IMG/VR virus record: IMGVR_UViG_3300009506_000217 | Span: 1 to 36,525 of that record | DNA length: 36,525 nucleotides | Direction: 5' to 3' (one strand) | Source: a virus | In this document: piece after piece, positions 13,419 through 20,492 of the stretch | Position numbering within the stretch: the stretch's first letter is position 1 | Layout of the letters: each line of letters begins with the position of its first letter | Notes under the pieces: model-generated | Told to the model about the DNA's origin: nothing | Seen by the model: only the letters and a program-made list of their open reading frames with translations | The model's database searches: none | Position numbers and translations under genes: made by a program

Positions 13419-13662
13419 GCCCATCGTCGACCTGTTGCTTGAAGCTGGATTCGAGCGGCGAGGCCACACGCCATCGAGATATGCGGGCAGCTTCTTGCGA
13501 GGCGGGCGCCACCGTCTTCGGCGCGGAAAGCAATACGTCACAGTGGGGAGGGAAACAGTCTGTTTTTACAAGGTCAGAATGGGCATGGGGACGAATCACC
13601 ACAAACTTAAAACAGACAACATCGAAGGAATTAGGGACTTTTTAGAGAGTTTGCCGTCTTAG
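13405..13662 (+). CDS. Small basic hypothetical protein
   Basis: 85 aa from ATG 13405. Basic: SSVKPIVDLLLEAGFERRG, RGGRHRLRRGKQYVTVGRE, then TDNIEGIRDFLESLPS. The layout (helix, GF, basic strand, strand, helix) is loosely like the small RNA-binding fold of HicA, but the conserved GSH catalytic motif is missing and no HicB partner follows, so that name is not used. Nucleic-acid binding is plausible from charge alone. Confidence 0.5.
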   Translation: MSSVKPIVDLLLEAGFERRGHTPSRYAGSFLRGGRHRLRRGKQYVTVGRETVCFYKVRMGMGTNHHKLKTDNIEGIRDFLESLPS

Positions 13663-13691
13663 AAACAACTTTTATGAGGAAGGGAATAACA

Positions 13692-14954
13692 ATGGCCGAA
13701 GGTATCGTTCTCCCCGCTGAAGAACCAACAGCGCTTGAAGCTCTGAACAGATCAGAAATCGACATCCAAATTACAACCGCGAAAAAATTCCCGAGAGTTT
13801 TAAGCAGGGTTCTTGATGAAGCCAAAAGCCTCGCGACGTTAAATGCTGAAATTGCCGAAAGCATGGGTTATGCCCTAATCAGGGGAAAGGGCTCTGACCG
13901 CAAAGTCATCAAGGGGCCTTCGATTAGATGCGCCGAAATTGTGGGGAGTACATGGGGCAATTTACGGTATGGCTCTCGGGTAATAGAAGTCGGTGCAAAC
14001 TTCGTGACGGCGCAGGGCGTTTGTCATGATCTTGAAAAAAATGTCGCCATAACTTGTGAAGTCCGACGCAGGATTACCACCAAGGAAGGCCGCAGATTTT
14101 CTGACGACATGATTGGTGTGACTTCGAATGCGGCATGCTCGGTTGCCCTTAGAAATGCAATTTTCAAGGTGGTCCCGTTCTCGCTTGTTCAAGACGTTTA
14201 CGATCAGGCTATCAGGGTCGCAACTGGCGGCGCAAGGGGGCTTATCGAACGCCGACAAAGAGCCCTTTCATACTTTACTGAAACGCTTGGGATTGATCTT
14301 CCACGGGTGCTTGCCGCCCTTGATAGGCCCGATATCGATAGCATTACACTCGAAGACCTTTCAATACTTCAAGGACTCAAAACATCCATCAAAGACGGCG
14401 ACACGACGATTGAAGAGGCTTTCCCAGAGCCGCAACGGTTTGCCCCGGTTTCTCAAGGAAACAAGCAACCACAGCCGGATATTCAGCAAGGGCCGAAAAA
14501 CGAAACCCCGCAGACTGAAGAAGCCCAAACTGCCGAGACAAGAGGCCGTCGCCGAATGGTTGGCTGGCCGAACACCGATCTTAAGACGGCAGGGATCTCG
14601 CCCCAATCCATCCAGAAAATAACAGATTGCACCCTGCCGGAACCCGAGAAGTCTGACACAATCAAGGCCTTCTTTGAAACCGCACTACTCCCAGACACAC
14701 AGCACGAGCTTACCTTCTTGAATGAACACGAAGCCGTAAAGCTGTTGAAAATCCTGGAAGCTAAAGAGCCGCAGCAGGAAGGACACATCGCCACGACAAG
14801 CGGCGAACCATTGATCCATTGCGAAGATGGACAGGCCAAAGGCGACGACGTAACCATGGCCTACTGTGAGGACGCCTGCAAGTCACATTGTTCGAACTAC
14901 CACAAGTCTAAAGCGCGGCAGGCTACGCAAAGCCTTTTTGACGGGAATAAATAG
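13692..14954 (+). CDS. Conserved phage protein next to a PD-(D/E)XK nuclease; possible recombination protein
   Basis: 420 aa. ATG 13692 is chosen for AGGAAGGG just upstream; an in-frame ATG at 13674 has no such site. The N-terminal about 190 residues carry blocks I recognise from a widespread phage family: SEIDIQITTAKKFPR, LATLNAEIAESMGYAL, IKGPSIRCAEIVGSTWGNLR, FVTAQGVCHDLEKN, RRRITTKEGRRFSDDMI and ALRNAIFKVVP. The family is usually left unnamed. Its constant association with RecB-like nucleases suggests a single-strand annealing or recombination mediator; this is inference. The middle is P/Q/E-rich, and the C-terminus has a Cys/His cluster (IHCEDG, YCEDACKSHCSNYH) that may bind zinc. It is followed after two bases by the 14957 gene. 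Confidence 0.7.
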   Translation: MAEGIVLPAEEPTALEALNRSEIDIQITTAKKFPRVLSRVLDEAKSLATLNAEIAESMGYALIRGKGSDRKVIKGPSIRCAEIVGSTWGNLRYGSRVIEVGANFVTAQGVCHDLEKNVAITCEVRRRITTKEGRRFSDDMIGVTSNAACSVALRNAIFKVVPFSLVQDVYDQAIRVATGGARGLIERRQRALSYFTETLGIDLPRVLAALDRPDIDSITLEDLSILQGLKTSIKDGDTTIEEAFPEPQRFAPVSQGNKQPQPDIQQGPKNETPQTEEAQTAETRGRRRMVGWPNTDLKTAGISPQSIQKITDCTLPEPEKSDTIKAFFETALLPDTQHELTFLNEHEAVKLLKILEAKEPQQEGHIATTSGEPLIHCEDGQAKGDDVTMAYCEDACKSHCSNYHKSKARQATQSLFDGNK

Positions 14955-14956
14955 CC

Positions 14957-15208
14957 GTGAAAACGATCAAAGCCAATAAAGCGCAAAAACTAAACGGTAA
15001 ACCAGCCGAAAGCATACGAATCGAGCTAGGAGAAGAGTTCCCTACTAATCTCAGCTTAGAAAAAAGCAGGTCTCTGTTTAAAAAACAGGGAGAGCTTTTA
15101 GCGGCATCGCTTTGGATGTCGCTTCCCGGCGGGACAGTCGACGCTTTAATAATTGCGCTTCTTACTCGAAAGCACTCTTCTCTTATCGTGAGGATGCCAG
15201 AGCCATGA
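14957..15208 (+). CDS. Small conserved phage protein
   Basis: 83 aa from GTG 14957, directly after the preceding stop and coupled by ATGA to the nuclease at 15205. The second half contains LAASLWMSLPGGTVDALIIALLTRKHSSLIVR, described here in parts because the LPGGT-D-L--ALL-RK pattern recurs in small phage proteins of early operons. Function not established. Its fixed place between the recombination-type protein and the nuclease suggests the same pathway. Confidence 0.6.
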   Translation: MKTIKANKAQKLNGKPAESIRIELGEEFPTNLSLEKSRSLFKKQGELLAASLWMSLPGGTVDALIIALLTRKHSSLIVRMPEP

Positions 15209-16473
15209 AATTCGACCCCAACAAAATCAAACCAGGGTGGAGCCATTCAAAGCTTGAGACTTACCGCGATTGCCCGCTCAGGTTCGCCCGAAAATATATC
15301 GAGCGCCGGGAAGAACCCACCGGAGACTTGGCGATAATAGGCCGGATAGTGTCCGCTTGCATGGCTGAATTCAGAATCAGGTGGATCGAAGGCGGCGACG
15401 ATGTACGACTCTCCGGGCACCTTGACCGGCTGGCGAAGAGGGAGTTTCTAGCGGTTCCAGACGAGTTAATGGCCAAAGCGATTGAAACGCTTTATGGCGC
15501 CGTAAACCATATGCACGATCTGAAGCCGCAAACATCCCGGATAAAACAATACTGGATCGAGGAAAGGCTGGCCTTTGACAATAAGTGGCAAAGGATCAAA
15601 TTCAGCAAGGCCGATGCTAAATGGTGGGGATCTGCCGCGCAGCGAGAAAAAACGTGGTTCCGTATGGCTGCCGACTTCGCATGGTTGGACGTCGACGGCG
15701 GGCTTCACATCGAAGACGACAAAAGCCTCGGCTTCAAGGATCGAGACACGCAGCAGATTGCCAGCTATGCCTATTGTATGGCCGGAATGCTCGGCATTGA
15801 CAAAGACGCCCCGATTTCGTGCGCCTACAACCTCTTTGGCGCAAAGCGGCAGCAGCCCTTTATCACGACAATGGAAGAACAAAGGGAGTTTCCAGACTGG
15901 CTGCAAAACTCCGTAGACGAAATCATGTCAACGACGAATTTTGAACCGCGCCAGGGCAAGGCCTGCGACTGGTGCGGTTTTGTCGACGAATGCCCGCGCC
16001 ATCAGAAAGTGGCCGGCGAACTCCAAACGGTTGAAAGCTTTGGGGCCTTGGACACGCCCGAGAAACGTGTCGCGGCGGCTCTATGGCTCGACGCTGCCGA
16101 GCGATGCGTCGGACAGGCCAGGAATCATCTGAAAGCCGCAACAAAAGAGCACGGTCCGATCACGCTTGGAACCGGCAAGGTGCTTGTCCTCAACGGAAAC
16201 AGCCGCAAATCAATGCCAGCGGACCTGTTTATAGGCTTGCTTATAGGCGCAGGCATTAACGGCGCCGAGGCGCTAAAGCACATTGGGCTGACAACCAATG
16301 ACGCCGACGACGTTATGCGAAAACTTTATCCGCTTGCCGGTTCTGGCGTGACCAAAGAGGTTAAAGAAGTAAACGCCCAACTGCGCGGCGAAGCGCTGTC
16401 CGCGCTTGATCCATTCTGGGAAGAACGCCACCTTGCCTCAACGCTGGCCTTCCGATCTGAAGACGCAGGGTGA
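15205..16473 (+). CDS. PD-(D/E)XK nuclease, RecB/Cas4-like with Fe-S cluster
   Basis: 422 aa. ATG 15205 overlaps the preceding stop; the upstream frame is open but would duplicate the 14957 gene. N-terminal WSHSKLETYRDCPLRFARKYIE carries the first Cys and Q/R motif. The catalytic core is ADFAWLDVDGGLHIEDDKSL (D then D-D-K, about 152-172) with DRDTQQIASYAYCM behind it. CDWCGFVDECP (about 253-263) completes a four-Cys Fe-S site as in Cas4 and AddB. The C-terminal about 140 residues are helical and family-specific. It is probably an exonuclease producing ends for the protein encoded at 13692. Confidence 0.88.
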   Translation: MKFDPNKIKPGWSHSKLETYRDCPLRFARKYIERREEPTGDLAIIGRIVSACMAEFRIRWIEGGDDVRLSGHLDRLAKREFLAVPDELMAKAIETLYGAVNHMHDLKPQTSRIKQYWIEERLAFDNKWQRIKFSKADAKWWGSAAQREKTWFRMAADFAWLDVDGGLHIEDDKSLGFKDRDTQQIASYAYCMAGMLGIDKDAPISCAYNLFGAKRQQPFITTMEEQREFPDWLQNSVDEIMSTTNFEPRQGKACDWCGFVDECPRHQKVAGELQTVESFGALDTPEKRVAAALWLDAAERCVGQARNHLKAATKEHGPITLGTGKVLVLNGNSRKSMPADLFIGLLIGAGINGAEALKHIGLTTNDADDVMRKLYPLAGSGVTKEVKEVNAQLRGEALSALDPFWEERHLASTLAFRSEDAG

Positions 16474-16476
16474 ACC

Positions 16477-16677
16477 GTGCAAAGAGGCGACAAAGCAAGC
16501 TATTTCATAGCCTATGAAAACGGGAAAACCGAAGAAATACGCGGCAGGGTAAAGAGAATTGACGGCCCGACTGCCTTGCTTGAACTAAAAGACGGCCAGA
16601 CAACGATTGACTTAACGCTTTTGAACAAAATAGGCAGCTATGGAAAACCGAAGCGGCGGGCAATTCGGAGGGGATAA
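16477..16677 (+). CDS. Small hypothetical protein
   Basis: 66 aa from GTG 16477, three bases after the nuclease stop; its own stop overlaps the next ATG (TAATG). It is beta-rich and basic: YFIAYENGKTEEIRGRVKRIDG, ALLELKDGQTTIDLTLLNKI, then KPKRRAIRRG. It resembles a small SH3- or OB-like barrel in pattern. Not recognised; nucleic-acid binding is possible. Confidence 0.55.
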   Translation: MQRGDKASYFIAYENGKTEEIRGRVKRIDGPTALLELKDGQTTIDLTLLNKIGSYGKPKRRAIRRG

Positions 16678-17057
16678 TGTTCATTTACTGCTGCGGCTGC
16701 GGCCTGGATGTTGGTGCCCGGCTCACGGACGGGAGCGAAATCTATCCACACCGGCCTGATCTTGCAAAGCTGCCCTTTTGGAAGTGTGACAACTGCGACA
16801 ACCATGTCGGCTGTCATCACAAAACAGAGGACAGAACGCGGCCGCTCGGAAACATCCCGACGCCTGAGCTCAGAGAGGCGCGAAAACACATCCACCGGGT
16901 GCTTGATCCGCTTTGGGAGTCGGGGAAGATGACGCGCAAAGAAGTATATCAAGGGCTAAGTGAAAAACTCGGCTATGAGTATCACACTGCGGAGATCAGC
17001 AGCGTTGAAGAAGCTCGGAAGGTTTACCGGATCTTGAAGACATTGAGTAGATCTTAA
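16677..17057 (+). CDS. DUF3268 zinc-finger protein
   Basis: 126 aa from ATG 16677. It matches the phage zinc-finger-containing DUF3268 family: IYCCGCG near the N-terminus, DGSEIYPHRPDLAKLPFWKCDNCDNHVGCHH (CxxC and C-HH ligands), RPLGNIPTPELREARK, and DPLWESGKMTRKEVYQGLSEKLG. The zinc ribbon plus helical tail is typical and the length is normal. The family's role is unknown; members lie in phage recombination and replication regions, as here. Confidence 0.88.
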   Translation: MFIYCCGCGLDVGARLTDGSEIYPHRPDLAKLPFWKCDNCDNHVGCHHKTEDRTRPLGNIPTPELREARKHIHRVLDPLWESGKMTRKEVYQGLSEKLGYEYHTAEISSVEEARKVYRILKTLSRS

Positions 17058-17257
17058 ATGGAGTTGCCACGAACAGAGGCGAAAGCGTTTTAATCACAGC
17101 CGAGATCATTCGCGAAACAGATCTGGCGATTCTGATCCACCATAACGGCGAAGAAATATGGTTGCCTAAAAGTCAAATTGACTATGACGGCGACGTAGGC
17201 GACGAAGCGGATATTGAAATCCCTGAATGGCTAGCGGATGAGAAGGGCATAGGCTAA
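17051..17257 (+). CDS. Small conserved phage protein with no canonical start codon
   Basis: The frame open from 17051 to TAA 17257 encodes GESVLITAEIIRETDLAILI, HHNGEEIWLPKSQIDYD and EIPEWLADEKGIG. I recognise this as a small phage protein that normally begins just before the LITAE-IRET block. No ATG, GTG or TTG lies in frame at that point: a GAGG at 17075-17078 is followed by GTT at the place a start is expected. An ATG at 17058 is in another frame and stops after 11 codons. Either a non-standard start is used, or a start or frame mutation inactivated the gene. The stop overlaps the next ATG (TAATG). Confidence 0.6.
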   Translation: MLNGVATNRGESVLITAEIIRETDLAILIHHNGEEIWLPKSQIDYDGDVGDEADIEIPEWLADEKGIG

Positions 17258-17544
17258 TGCCCCAGGCTGAAAGACTGCTGGACATGCAAGCCTTCAAGGA
17301 AGCGGCCAGCATCGGGAGAACAACGGTATTCGCGTGGATGGCCGAGGGCAAACTCAAAGAGGGTCGGGACTTCGTGAACCTGTCGAAGTCAACAAAGCGG
17401 CGAATGCTCCGCTTCCTCTACCCGCAATGTATAAAAACACTGGTGGAAGCCGCCCAGCCCCAAAAAATAGAAAAGAAACCGCCCAGGTCTAAGCCGCGCA
17501 GCAAAAGCGCTGCCGGTGTGAATTTGGCTTGGAGCCCTGAATAG
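17257..17544 (+). CDS. Helix-turn-helix DNA-binding protein, excisionase/MerR-like
   Basis: 95 aa from ATG 17257, overlapping the preceding TAA. FKEAASIGRTTVFAWMAEGKLKEGRDFVNLSK is a winged helix-turn-helix pattern like excisionases and MerR-type adaptors: the SIGRTTVFAWMAEG recognition helix, then a wing GRDFV. The C-terminus is basic and Pro/Lys/Arg-rich (KKPPRSKPRSKSAAG). It may be a transcription regulator or recombination directionality factor, but no integrase is present to be a partner. Confidence 0.7.
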   Translation: MPQAERLLDMQAFKEAASIGRTTVFAWMAEGKLKEGRDFVNLSKSTKRRMLRFLYPQCIKTLVEAAQPQKIEKKPPRSKPRSKSAAGVNLAWSPE

Positions 17545-17560
17545 AGAGGGATTAGGGAAA

Positions 17561-18022
17561 ATGATGTATGAAAAAATGGTTGCAGAAATTTTTGGATCTC
17601 AGACAGATTTAAATCTAGCGTTCTACACGCTCAAAAACGTCAAAGCAGACAGCGAAAAAGGCGAGAATGAAAACGTCTTGTTCAAGCTGGTTTTTGAGCG
17701 CGAAGTTACGGTTTCAGAGGCAGAGGATGTGATGAAGCAGTCTACGCCTATCGTCCGCGAACCGATGAAAATCATTTTCGCAAAAAGTGACGAGAATTTT
17801 CTTCGAACGATTGAAATAGGCGAGCTTGATGCCTTTGCAGCTTCATCGAATAAGGACGCCGCGATCACCTCCAGATTGACCTTTATCACTCAAGCCCATT
17901 TAGATGAATTGCTCGATCTTTTCAGCGATTTTTTACCGATGAGGCTAAGCGAAATGACAATCATGGGCAGGGTGCTTCGGAAACAAGAGGAACTTAGATT
18001 TTCCGATGAAGAAGCGGCTTGA
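17561..18022 (+). CDS. Hypothetical protein
   Basis: 153 aa from ATG 17561 with GATTAGGGA upstream. It is acidic with mixed alpha/beta pattern: LNLAFYTLKNVKADSEKG, FKLVFEREVTVSEAEDVMKQS, EPMKIIFAKSDENFLRTIEIGELDAF, ending VLRKQEELRFSDEEAA. There is no membrane segment. Not recognised. It is followed by an overlapping tiny frame and the HD-domain gene. Confidence 0.6.
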   Translation: MMYEKMVAEIFGSQTDLNLAFYTLKNVKADSEKGENENVLFKLVFEREVTVSEAEDVMKQSTPIVREPMKIIFAKSDENFLRTIEIGELDAFAASSNKDAAITSRLTFITQAHLDELLDLFSDFLPMRLSEMTIMGRVLRKQEELRFSDEEAA

Positions 18023-18071
18023 GCAGATAGCCGCTAAGTCTCTGGATGAAAACCCTATTGTGAGGAATTGA
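18006..18071 (+). CDS. Possible 21-codon linking ORF
   Basis: ATG 18006 to TGA 18071 encodes MKKRLEQIAAKSLDENPIVRN. Its start overlaps the end of the preceding gene and its stop overlaps the next ATG (TGATG), the pattern of coupled genes. No strong ribosome site. It may be a leader that couples translation of the HD protein, a relic of a longer gene, or chance. Confidence 0.25.
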   Translation: MKKRLEQIAAKSLDENPIVRN

Positions 18072-18646
18072 TGAAAAACAAGATTAAAATAATTCTTCCA
18101 TCAATTGGAACGCGCAGTCTCCTATTCGGCGTCCATTGCTGGTTTATCCATCCACTTTTTGTTTTTGTCGCGTGGTGGCAGTTGTACGGCTTTCCCTGGG
18201 ACATACGGTTGTGGATTGCTTTTTTCGTGCATGATTTGGGTTACCTTGGAAAGCCCAACATGGACGGGCCGGAAGGCGAGCGGCACGTTGTTTTTGCTGC
18301 CGAGTGGATGGGTTCGCGGTTCGGGGCTGAGTGGGGCGATTTTTGTCGCCTTCATTCACGCTTTTGGGCCAAGAAGGCGGGGCGGCAGTTTTCGCGGTTG
18401 TGCGTGGCGGATAAGCAAGCGATTGTTTTAACACCTGTCTGGCTTTATTTGCTTCTAGGAAATTTGAGCGGCGAAATCCACGAATACATGGATGGGAAAG
18501 GCGCCAGGACGCCAGCGCAAGGCCGCTCTCAGGTCGCTTGGTTTTTGGCTGTTCGGCGTTATGTCGAGGAATGGGTCAAAACACATAAGGATGGCGCGGA
18601 AGATTCTTGGACTGGTACCAAGCGGGATCTATGTTTGGATGGATAA
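18071..18646 (+). CDS. HD-domain phosphohydrolase-like protein
   Basis: 191 aa from ATG 18071 (GAGG five bases upstream). Hydrophobic, aromatic N-terminal part (FGVHCWFIHPLFVFVAWW), then FFVHDLGYLGKPN with the HD pair at about 54-55, ERHVVFAAEW with a further His, LHSRFWAKKAG with another, and CVADKQAIVL with a following Asp. This H...HD...H...D order is the metal-binding set of HD phosphohydrolases (nucleotidase, dNTPase or phosphodiesterase). Related catalytic-site proteins occur in phages and may act on nucleotides. Substrate unknown; the aromatic stretch may associate with the membrane. Confidence 0.7.
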   Translation: MKNKIKIILPSIGTRSLLFGVHCWFIHPLFVFVAWWQLYGFPWDIRLWIAFFVHDLGYLGKPNMDGPEGERHVVFAAEWMGSRFGAEWGDFCRLHSRFWAKKAGRQFSRLCVADKQAIVLTPVWLYLLLGNLSGEIHEYMDGKGARTPAQGRSQVAWFLAVRRYVEEWVKTHKDGAEDSWTGTKRDLCLDG

Positions 18647-18702
18647 ATCAAGCAGCTTAATTTTTTCAAGTTTGATGAGGGGCGCTTGATCGTTCGTCAG
18701 TG

Positions 18703-18718
18703 TGCGGATTGATCCGCA
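18703..18718. promoter_or_regulatory. Perfect palindrome, operator-like
   Basis: TGCGGAT-TG-ATCCGCA, 7-base arms, in the 213-base gap between the HD gene and the MmcB-like gene. Next to it, 18729-18752 holds a short tandem repeat of CATTTCGAGGGA. No clear promoter is seen by eye. Confidence 0.4.
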
Positions 18719-18758
18719 TAAGTCCCTCATTTCGAGGGACATTTCGAGGGACATTCCC

Positions 18759-18787
18759 AAAAGCCCCAGCGGGCGGTGGGGCCTTTT
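18759..18787 (+). terminator. Rho-independent terminator
   Basis: AAAAGCCCC / GGGGC-C-TTTT stem around a GC-rich loop, ending in TTTT. It separates the early operon (to 18646) from the accessory cassette. Immediately downstream is TTTTAACTAAC...GGAGGGAAC-ATG, which recurs after the next terminator at 21127. Confidence 0.7.
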
Positions 18788-18859
18788 AACTAACTTTATG
18801 CGGGAGGGAACCATGGGCTGGAACTTTAATTAAACTCGACGAAAGTTTAAAGGATTGTT

Positions 18860-19423
18860 ATGAGCGCAATAACTGAAACGCTACAGACCGAATTTTACCG
18901 CTGTTGGTCACAAAGATACGAAGTAATAGCACCAAATATCTTCTGTCGAACACACGAAATGGATCTTGTAGCAATCAGGCGCAGTCGATATTTAGACGAG
19001 ATTGAAATCAAGGTATCAAAGTCTGATTTCAAAGCCGATTTCAAAAAAACTATTAGTGGCGGAAAGTGGCCGCACATTTATGAAAAATTGAAACACGAAG
19101 CCTTGGCGGCAGGGGAATTGCCCTGTAATTACTTTTCATTCCTGATGCCTGAGGCCTTGGCTGAGTCTTGTGAAATCCCAGACTATTGTGGGCTTTACAT
19201 TTATATCGAAAAAGAAAAAGGGCCTATATATATTCGAGAAATAAAGAAAGCCCCGTTGCTGCATAAAAATAAAACTGGAGATACTTTCAAGGCCGACATT
19301 GGCGCAAAAATGATTTTTCGCTATTGGGATATGATGCTGAAAATATATAACGAAACCAGAAAAAAACGCCTTGCTGGAACTTTAATTGAACCTGGGCTGA
19401 GAGGGAAAGATGGGCTTTTTTGA
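18860..19423 (+). CDS. MmcB-like PD-(D/E)XK protein
   Basis: 187 aa from ATG 18860 with AAAGGA upstream. N-terminal half: FCRTHEMDLVAIRRSRYLDEIEIKVSKSDF supplies the E-x-D...E-I-K core of the restriction-endonuclease fold, as in MmcB-related DNA repair proteins, followed by KKTISGGKWPHIYEKLKHEAL and NYFSFLMPEAL. The C-terminal part is specific (EKEKGPIYIREIKKAPLLHK). It probably cuts or binds DNA. The gene is visibly more AT-rich than the genes to 18646. It overlaps the PP-loop gene by 14 bases, so the two are co-translated and probably work together. Confidence 0.8.
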   Translation: MSAITETLQTEFYRCWSQRYEVIAPNIFCRTHEMDLVAIRRSRYLDEIEIKVSKSDFKADFKKTISGGKWPHIYEKLKHEALAAGELPCNYFSFLMPEALAESCEIPDYCGLYIYIEKEKGPIYIREIKKAPLLHKNKTGDTFKADIGAKMIFRYWDMMLKIYNETRKKRLAGTLIEPGLRGKDGLF

Positions 19424-20255
19424 GACGACAGACGAAGAATTTTACCAAGAGATGGTATCTAGGCCCTTGGAAGAAAAAATTAAACAGGCACTAGATTGGA
19501 TTCTTGAATATCAAGATAGTGCCTTAGAATTATCGCCAAAAGGTTATTATGTAGCTTTTTCAGGGGGGAAAGATTCAATTGTATTAGAAAGACTCTTTAG
19601 TATGGCTGGTGTTAAATATCATTCTTGGTACAACAACACAACAATTGATCCACCAGAATTGATTTATTTTATAAAAAAATATTATCCAGAAGTTAAATGG
19701 AACAATCCAGACATGCCATTAATGCAAAGAATGGTCAAAAAAACATGTGGGCCTCCTACGCGATTGGCAAGATGGTGCTGTACGATATATAAAGAACAGG
19801 GAGGACTTGAATATTTTAGGGCTATCGGTGTTCGTGGAGAAGAAAGTACTAGAAGGAAAACTAATTGGACTTTTTTAAATAGTGACAGGAAGACGGGAAA
19901 CCCAATTTTATGCCCTTTGTACTATTGGCGCGAGATAGATATTTGGCAATTTATTTATAAAAACAAGATGCCCTATTGTGAGTTATACGATCAAGGGTTT
20001 AAACGGCTTGGATGTGTTGGCTGCCCTATGGGTGGGCCTAAACAAGTAAAATATGAATTTCAACGCTGGCCTAGATATGAAAAATTATGGAAACGCGCGT
20101 TTGCAGCATATTGGAGTCGATGGAAGGGAACTCTAACACTAAAGGGTGAAAAAAGATGGATAGAAAAGTTTCAATCTGTAGATGAATTATGGGAATGGTG
20201 GATTAGCGGAGGCAATAAAAAAACAGTAGACCCATGTCAACTGTGGCTATGGTGA
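19410..20255 (+). CDS. PAPS-reductase family PP-loop protein
   Basis: 281 aa from ATG 19410 inside the preceding gene. It has a PP-loop SGGKDS (about 51-56) for adenylation, DPPELIYFIKKYYPEVKW, KKTCGPPTRLARWCC (about 113-122), GVRGEES, a WREIDIWQFI block and GCVGCPMGG (about 202-207). The C...CC...CxxC set suits an Fe-S cluster, as in DndC and thiolation-type members rather than classical CysH with its ECGLH tail. Phage members are common and their substrates unknown; nucleic-acid sulfur chemistry is an inference. The gene is strongly AT-rich compared with both flanks, suggesting recent acquisition. Confidence 0.88.
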   Translation: MGFFETTDEEFYQEMVSRPLEEKIKQALDWILEYQDSALELSPKGYYVAFSGGKDSIVLERLFSMAGVKYHSWYNNTTIDPPELIYFIKKYYPEVKWNNPDMPLMQRMVKKTCGPPTRLARWCCTIYKEQGGLEYFRAIGVRGEESTRRKTNWTFLNSDRKTGNPILCPLYYWREIDIWQFIYKNKMPYCELYDQGFKRLGCVGCPMGGPKQVKYEFQRWPRYEKLWKRAFAAYWSRWKGTLTLKGEKRWIEKFQSVDELWEWWISGGNKKTVDPCQLWLW

Positions 20256-20261
20256 TTAAAA

Positions 20262-20492
20262 ATGAAAAAAAAAGCACTCAAAGAGCAGATAGGCGGCGGG
20301 CATTATAAGGACATGGCGATTCAGCCGGTAGAGTATATCTATCGCAACGGTCTGCCCTTCATCGAGGGCGCCGTAGTCAAGTACGTCAGCCGTCACAGAG
20401 AAAAGGGAGGGCGGCAGGATATTGAGAAGGCCATTCACTTTCTTCGGCTGCTGCTGGAGCTGGAATATTCTGAGACTGAAGAGAGCCCATGA
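20262..20492 (+). CDS. DUF3310 protein
   Basis: 76 aa from ATG 20262. It matches the phage DUF3310 family: HYKDMAIQPVEYIYRNGLPFIEGAVVKYVSRHREKGGRQDIEKAIHFL, read here as blocks (HYK, QP-EYI, GAVVKYVSR, KGG-QDIEKA--FL). Members are small phage proteins linked to nucleotide metabolism; the precise activity is not established. It is coupled to the methyltransferase by an ATGA overlap. Confidence 0.9.
   Translation: MKKKALKEQIGGGHYKDMAIQPVEYIYRNGLPFIEGAVVKYVSRHREKGGRQDIEKAIHFLRLLLELEYSETEESP

Noticed and set aside
13405-13662. HicA-type toxin
   Set aside because: The catalytic GSH motif is missing and there is no HicB antitoxin beside it.
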